Assembly: GCF_037038585.1 (NCBI RefSeq)
Contig: NC_092526.1
Coordinates: forward strand, 41,799,501-41,863,500
Origin: Patagioenas fasciata
Lineage: Eukaryota > Chordata > Aves > Columbiformes > Columbidae
Direction of reading: 5' to 3'
DNA: 64,000 bases
Shown piece after piece: positions 58,501 through 64,000 of this stretch. Positions within the stretch are counted from its first letter, which is position 1; each line of letters opens with the position of its first letter. A program made the position numbers and the translations under genes. The notes below the pieces were generated by a model. That model was not told the DNA's origin and ran no database searches. It saw only the letters and a program-made list of their open reading frames with translations.

Positions 58501-61500
58501 TCCTGGGTCCTTTGGGGCACTCCTGGTCCCCCTCCCGAACTATTGAATGGGTCCCTCCTGAACTCCTGAATGGGTCCCCTCAGAACATTTGGGTATCCTC
58601 CAGAAGTCCTGGGTGGGTACCGCCATGAAGTCCTGGGTGGGTCCCTCCTGAACTCTTGGGTCCCCTCCTGAACTCTGGATCCTTTGGGGCACTCCTGGGT
58701 CCCCTCCTGAACTCTGGATCCTTTGGGGCACTCCTGGGTTCCCCCCTGAACTCCTGGGTCCTTTTGGGCATTCATGGATCCCCTCCTGAACTCTGGATCC
58801 TTTGGGGCACTCCTGGGTCCCCTCCTGAACTCCTGGGTCCTCTCCTGAACTCTTTGGTTACCCCCTGAACTCCTAGGTGCGCTCCTGAATTCTTCAGTCC
58901 CTCCCTGAACTCCCGGTCCCCTCCTGAACTCCTGGGCGGGTCCCCTCCTGAACTCTGGATCCTTTGGGGCACTCCTGGGTCCCCTCCTGAATTCCTGGGT
59001 CCCCTCCGAAATCTTGTGTTCCCCCCTGAACTCCTGGGTCGTTTGGGGCACTGCTGGGTCCCCTCCTGAACTCCTGGGTGGGACCCCTCCTGAAGTCTGT
59101 ATCCTTAGGGGCACTCCTGGGTCCCCTCCTGAACTCTTGGGTCCTTTGGTGAACTCTTGCGTCCCCTCAGAACTCCTGGGTTCCCCCCTGAACTCTGGAT
59201 CCTTTGGGGCACTCCTGGGTCCCCTCCTGAACTCTGGGTTCCTTTGGGTCACTCCTGGGTCCCATCAGAAATCCTGGGTTCCCTCCTGAACTCTGGATCT
59301 TTTGGGGCACTCCTGGGTCCCCTCCTGAACTCTGGGGTCTTTTGGGGCACTCGTGGGTCCCATCAGAACTCCTGAGTTCCTTCCTGAACTCTGGATCCTT
59401 TGGGGCACTCCTGGGTTCCCTCCTGAACTCCTGGGTCCTGAGGGGCACTCCTGGGCCCTCTCCTGAACTCCTCGGTCCGCTCCTGAACTCTTGGGTTACT
59501 CCCTGAAATCCTAGGTCCCCTCCTGAATTCTTCAGTCCCTCTCTGAACTCCCGGTCCCCTCCTGAACTCCTGGGCGGGTCCCTCCTGAACTCCTGGGCGG
59601 GTCCCTCCTGAACTCCTGGGCGGGTCCCTCCTGAACTCCTGGGCGGGTCCCATCCTGGTCTCTGGGTTCCTTTGCGTAACTCCTGGGTCCCATCAGAAAT
59701 CCTGGGTTCCATCCTGAACTCTGGATCTTTTGGGGCACTCCTGGGTCCCCTCCTGAACTCTAGGGTATCTTGGGGCACTCTTGGGTCCCATCAGAACTCC
59801 TAAGTTCCCTCCTGAACTCTGGATCCTTTGGGGTACTCCTGGGTCCCCTCCTGAACTCCTGGGTCCTGAGGGGCACTCCTGGATCCTCTCCTGAACTCCT
59901 CGGTCCGCTCCTGAACTCCTGGGTGGGTCCCCTCCTGAACTCCTGGGTCGGTCCCCTCCTGAACTCTTGGCTCTTTTGGGGCACTCTTGGGTCTCCTCAG
60001 AACTCCTGGGTTCCCCACTGAACTCCTGGGTCCTTTGGGGCACTCCTGGGTGCCCTCCTGATCTCTTGGGTGCCCTCCTGAACTCTGGATCCTTTGGGGC
60101 ACTCCTGGGTCCCCTCCTAAGCTCTTGGGTCCTTTGGGGCACTCCTGGGTCTTTTCAGTACTCTTGGGTTCCCCCTGAACTTCTGGGTCCTTTGGGGTAC
60201 TCCTGGGTCCCCTCCTGAACTCTTGGGTCCCCTTCCAAGCTCTTGGATCCCACCCTGAACTCCTGGGTTCCCTCCTGAACTCCTGGGTCCTTTGGGGCAC
60301 TCCTGGACCTCCTCAGTACTCTTGGGTTCCCCCCTGAACTCCTGGGTCCTTTGGGGCTCTGCTGGGTCCCCTCCCGAACTCCTGGGTGGGTCCCTCCTGA
60401 AATCCTGGGTGGGTCCCTCAAGAACTCTTGGGTACTTTGGGGCACTCCTGGGTCCCCTCAGAACGCCTGGGTTCCCCCCTGAACTCCTGGGTCCTTTGGG
60501 GAATTCCTGGGTCCCCTCCTGAACTCTGGATCCTTTGGGGCACTCCTGGGTCCCCTCCCGAACTCCTGGGTCTTTTGGGCACTCCTGGGTCCTCTCCTGA
60601 ACTCTTGGGTTACCCCCTGAACTCCTAGGTCCCCTCCTGAATTCTTCAGTCCCTCCTGAACTCCTGGGCGCGTCCCCTCCTGAACTCCTGGGCGCGTCCC
60701 CTCCTGAACTCCTGGGCGCGTCCCCTCCTGAACTCCGGATCCTTTGGGGCACTCCTGGGCGGGTCCCCTCCTGAACTCCTGGGCGGGTCCCCTCCTGAAC
60801 TCCTGGGCGGGTCCTCTCCTGAACTCTGGATCCTTTGGGGCACTGCTGGGTCCCCTCCTGAACTCTGGATCATTTGGGGCACTCCTGGGTCCCCTCCTGA
60901 ACTCTTGGGTCTTCTTCTAAGCTCTTCGGTCCCACCCTGAACTCCTGGGTCCCCTCTTGAACTCCTGGGTCCTTTGGGGCACTCCTGGTTCCCCCCTGAA
61001 CTCCTGGGTGGGTCCCTCCTGAACTCTGGATCCTTTGGGGCACTCCTGGGTCCCCTCCTGAACTCTTGGGTCCTTTGGGGCACTGCTGGGTCCCCTTTCG
61101 AATACCTATGTGGGTCCCCTTCCGAACTCCTGGGTCCCCTCCTGAACTCTGGGTTCCTTTGGGTCACTCCTGGGTCCCATCAGAAATCCTGGGTTCCCCC
61201 CTGAATTCTGGATCTTTTGGGGCAGTCCTGGGTCCCTTCCTGAACTCTAGGGTCCTTTGGGGCACTCTTGGGTCCCATCAGAACTCCTGAGTTCCCTCCT
61301 GAACTCTGGATCCTTTGGGGCACTCCTGGGTCCCCTCCTGAATTCCTGGGTCCCCTCCGAAATCTTGTGTTCCCCCCTGAACTCCTGGGTCGTTTGGGGC
61401 ACTGCTGGGTCCCCTCCTGAACTCCTGGGTGGGACCCCTCCTGAAGTCTGTATCCTTTGGGGCACTCCTGGGTCCCCTCCTGAACTCTTGGGTCCTTTGG

Positions 61501-61681
61501 TGAACTCTTGCGTCCCCTCAGAACTCCTGGGTTCCCCCCGAACTCCTGGGTCCTTTGGGGCACTGCTGGGTCCCCTCCTGAATTCCTGGGTGGGTCCCCT
61601 CCTTAACTCTGGATCCTTTGGGGCACTCCTGGGTCCCCTCCTGAACTCTGAGGTCCTTTGGGGCACTCCTGGTTCCCATCA
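54640..61681. repeat. Repeat pair at 5,520/5,544-bp offset
   Basis: About 54,640-56,137 aligns with 60,160-61,681. The offset is 5,520 on the left and 5,544 on the right. The 24 bp step lies at the GGGCGGG run: two monomers near 55,240 and three near 60,765. Scattered single-base differences are present, for example CCTGTGTGG against CCTATGTGG after the TTCGAA marker. Confidence 0.83.
55553..61096. repeat. HOR unit of 5,544 bp
   Basis: Bounded by TTCGAATACC at 55553 and 61097. It contains CCCAATTAAA at 58276 in a changed context (GGGCATGTCCC instead of GGGCCTGTCCC). The stretch at 58.3-59.4 kb shares private variants with 31.9-33.1 kb, described as a finding. Confidence 0.8.
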
Positions 61682-64000
61682 GAACTCCTGAGTTCCCTCC
61701 TGAACTCTGGATCCTTTGGGGCACTCCTGGGTCCCCTCCTGAACTCTTGGGTCCTTTGGTGAACTCTTGGGTCCCCTCAGAACTCTTGGGTTCTCCCCTG
61801 AACTTTTGGGTCCTTTGGGGTACTCCTGGGTCCCCTCCTGAACTCTTGGGTCCCCTTCTAAGCTCTTGGATCCCACCCTGAACTCCTGGGTCCCCTCCTG
61901 AACTCTTGGGTCCTTTGGTGAACTCTTGCGTCCCCTCAGAACTCCTGGGTTCCCCCCGAACTCCTGGGTCCTTTGGGGCACTGCTGGGTCCCCTCCTGAA
62001 TTCCTGGGTGGGTCCCCTCCTTAACTCTGGATCCTTTGGGGCAGTCCTGGGTCCCTTCCTGAACTCTAGGGTCCTTTGGGGCACTCTTGGGTCCCATCAG
62101 AACTCCTGAGTTCCCTCCTGAACTCTGGATCCTTTGGGGCACTCCTGGGTCCCCTCCTGAACTCTTGGGTCCTTTGGTGAACTCTTGGGTCCCCTCAGAA
62201 CTCTTGGGTTCTCCCCTGAACTTTTGGGTCCTTTGGGGTACTCCTGGGTCCCCTCCTGAACTCTTGGGTCCCCTTCTAAGCTCTTGGATCCCACCCTGAA
62301 CTCCTGGGTCCCCTCCTGAACTCCTGGGTCCTCTCCTGATCTCTTGGGTTACCCCCTGAACTCCTAGGTCCCCTCCTGAATTCTTCAGTCCCTCCCTGAA
62401 CTCCCGGTCCCCTCCTGAACTCCTGGGCCTGTCCCTTCTAAACTCCTGGGCGGGTCCCATCCTGATCTCCTGGGTCCTTTGGGGCACTCCTGGGTCCCCT
62501 CCTGAACTCCTGGGTCCTGAGGGGCACTCCTGGGCCCTCTCCTGAACTCCTCGGTCCGCTCCTGAACTCTTGGGTTACTCCCTGAACTCCTAGGTCCCCT
62601 CCTGAATTCTTCAGTCCCTCTCTGAACTCCCGGTCCCCTCCTGAACTCCTGGGCGGGTCCCTCCTGAACTCCTGGGCGGGTCCCTCCTGAACTCCTGGGC
62701 GGGTCCCTCCTGAACTCCTGGGCGGGTCCATCCTGAACTCCTGGGCGGGTCCCATCCTGGTCTCTGGGTTCCTTTGGGTAACTCCTGGGTCCCATCAGAA
62801 ATCCTGGGTTCCATCCTGAACTCTGGATCTTTTGGGGCACTCCTGGGTCCCCTCCTGAACTCTAGGGTCCTTTGGGGCACTCTTGGGTCCCATCAGAACT
62901 CCTGAGTTCCCTCCTGAACTCTGGATCCTTTGGGGTACTCCTGGGTCCCCTCCTGAACTCCTGGGTCCTGAGGGGCACTCCTGGGTCCCCTCCTGAACTC
63001 CTGGGTGGGTCCCCTCCTGAACTCCTGGGTGGGTCCCCTCCTGAACTATGGGTGGGTCCCCTCCTGAACTCCTGGGTGGGTCCCCTCCTGAACTCTTGGC
63101 TCTTTTGGGGCACTCTTGGGTCTCCTCAGAACTCCTGGGTTCCCCACTGAACTCCTGGGTCCTTTGGGGCATTCCTGGTCCCCCTCCTGAACTCTTCGGT
63201 CCCCCACTGAACTCCTGGGTCCTTTGGGGCACTCCTGGGTGCCCTCCTGATCTCTTGGGTGCCCTCCTGAACTCTCGATCCTTTTGGGCACTCCTGGGTC
63301 CCCTCCTAAGCTCTTGGGTCCTTTGGGGAACTCTTGGGTCCCCTCAGAACTCCTGGGTTCACCCCTGAACTCCTGGGTCCTTTGGGGCACTCCTGGGTCT
63401 CTTCAGTACTCTTGGGTTCCCCCTGAACTTCTGGGTCCTTTGGGGTACTCCTGGGTCCCCTCCTGAACTCTTGGGTCCTCTTCTAAGCTCTTGGATCCCA
63501 CCCTGAACTCCTGGGTTCCCTCCTGAACTCCTGGGTCCTTTGGGGCTCTGCTGGGTCCCCTCCCGAACTCCTGGGTGGGTCCCTCCTGAAATCCTGGGTG
63601 GGTCCCTCAAGAACTCTTGGGTACTTTGGGGCACTCCTGGGTCCCCTCAGAACGCCTGGGTTCCCCCCTGAACTCCTGGATCCTTTGGGGAATTCCTGGG
63701 TCCCCTCCTGAACTCTGGATCCTTTGGGGCACTCCTGGGTCCTCTCCTGAACTCTTGGGTTACCCCCTGAACTCCTAGGTCCCCTCCTGAATTCTTCAGT
63801 CCCTCCTGAATTCCTGGGTGGGTCCCCTCCTGAACTCTGGATCCTTTGGGGCACTCCTGGGTCCCCTCCTGAACTCTGGGGTCCTTTGGGGCACTCCTGG
63901 TTCCCATCAGAACTCCTGGGTTCCCTCCTGAACTCTGGATCCTTTGGGGCACTCCTGGGTCCCCTCCTGAACTCCTGGGTCCTTTGGGGAACTCTTGGGT
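61097..64000. repeat. Last, incomplete HOR unit
   Basis: Starts at the TTCGAATACC marker and runs off the window. It includes the 418 bp tandem duplication, a CCCTTCTAAA form of the AT-rich marker near 62,436, a run of five 23-24 bp GGGCGGG monomers (about 62,637-62,755), a short GGGTGGG run (about 62,998-63,085), and the CTCAAGAACTC block near 63,608. The final bases are ordinary monomers, so the array continues beyond 64,000. Confidence 0.85.
61482..62317. repeat. 418-bp tandem duplication with an internal patch
   Basis: Copy 1 is about 61482-61899 and copy 2 about 61900-62317, both starting at TGAACTCTTGGGTCCTTTGG. The outer parts match, but about 60 bp in the middle differ. Copy 1 has CACTCCTGGGTCCCCTCC with CTCTGAGGTCC (61,623-61,680). 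Copy 2 has CAGTCCTGGGTCCCTTCC with CTCTAGGGTCC (62,041-62,098), a version also present at about 61,222-61,280. Confidence 0.82.

Larger units (their letters stand above)
1..64000. repeat. Satellite array filling the whole window
   Basis: Every line of the window is made of 19-24 bp monomers. The commonest are CTCCTGGGTCCCCTCCTGAA (20 bp), CTCCTGGGTCCTTTGGGGCA (20 bp), CTCTGGATCCTTTGGGGCA (19 bp) and a 24 bp form equal to the first with GGGT inserted after base 9. Minor forms end in CTCAGAA, TTCTAAG, TTTGGTGAA or CCCCCTGAA. The monomers are G+C rich (13 of 20 bases in the first) and poor in A on the + strand. Monomer order is not random: the same long strings of variants recur kilobases apart, which defines higher-order repeats. 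No stretch over about 50 bases departs from this pattern, and neither end of the array is seen. The nature of the repeat is certain; host taxon and chromosomal position are not. Confidence 0.98.

Noticed and set aside
1..64000. CRISPR array
   Set aside because: There are no constant repeats with unique spacers; the units between similar strings are themselves the same monomers, and no cas-like gene exists in the window.
1..64000. Transfer or ribosomal RNA genes and known mobile elements
   Set aside because: No cloverleaf, conserved rRNA string, terminal inverted repeat, LTR, poly(A) tail or transposase/reverse-transcriptase motif was seen; there is no non-satellite stretch long enough to hold one.

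Overview
This 64 kb window is one uninterrupted satellite array. I found no protein-coding gene, RNA gene, transposon, CRISPR array or unique-sequence island, and both window edges fall inside the array, so its true ends lie outside. The building blocks are 19-24 bp monomers that share a CTCCTGGGTCC-like 5' half and differ in the 3' half. Main classes: A, CTCCTGGGTCCCCTCCTGAA (20 bp); B, CTCCTGGGTCCTTTGGGGCA (20 bp); C, CTCTGGATCCTTTGGGGCA (19 bp); D, class A with an extra GGGT after base 9 (24 bp); and CpG-bearing forms of D in which GGGTGGG becomes GGGCGGG or GGGCGCG. A followed by B or C gives a recurrent 39-40 bp dimer.

The array indicates a eukaryotic genome, with satellite or subtelomeric/pericentromeric-like heterochromatin the most natural setting. 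The roughly 40 bp dimeric period is reminiscent of bird microchromosome satellites of about 41 bp (CNM, PO41), but I cannot confirm sequence identity from memory, so the taxon is left open.

Layout: (1) About 1-10,807 is an irregular domain with many short runs of 24 bp monomers and local duplications of about 0.7-1 kb. (2) About 10,808-34,234 is a young higher-order repeat (HOR) domain. A 6,783 bp unit and a 4,572 bp unit that is the same unit lacking a 2,211 bp module alternate, so that an 11,355 bp offset is nearly perfect over more than 8 kb. (3) About 34,235-64,000 is an older, shuffled HOR domain with the same modules in changed order, nested tandem duplications (342, 418 and 775 bp), repeats at offsets of 1,000, 4,854, 5,019, 5,520/5,544 and 6,030/6,070 bp, and more divergence between copies.

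The structure looks like repeated unequal exchange with local homogenisation. Length changes come mostly in whole monomers (24 bp or sums such as 63 bp), and junctions fall inside matching monomers. Many long open frames exist on both strands, but they are composition artefacts: the minus strand of the main monomers has no stop codon in any frame. I see no sign of a new enzymatic, defence or regulatory system. What deserves a second look is the recombination history, the nested CpG-rich VNTR, and recurrent G-quadruplex-capable sites.
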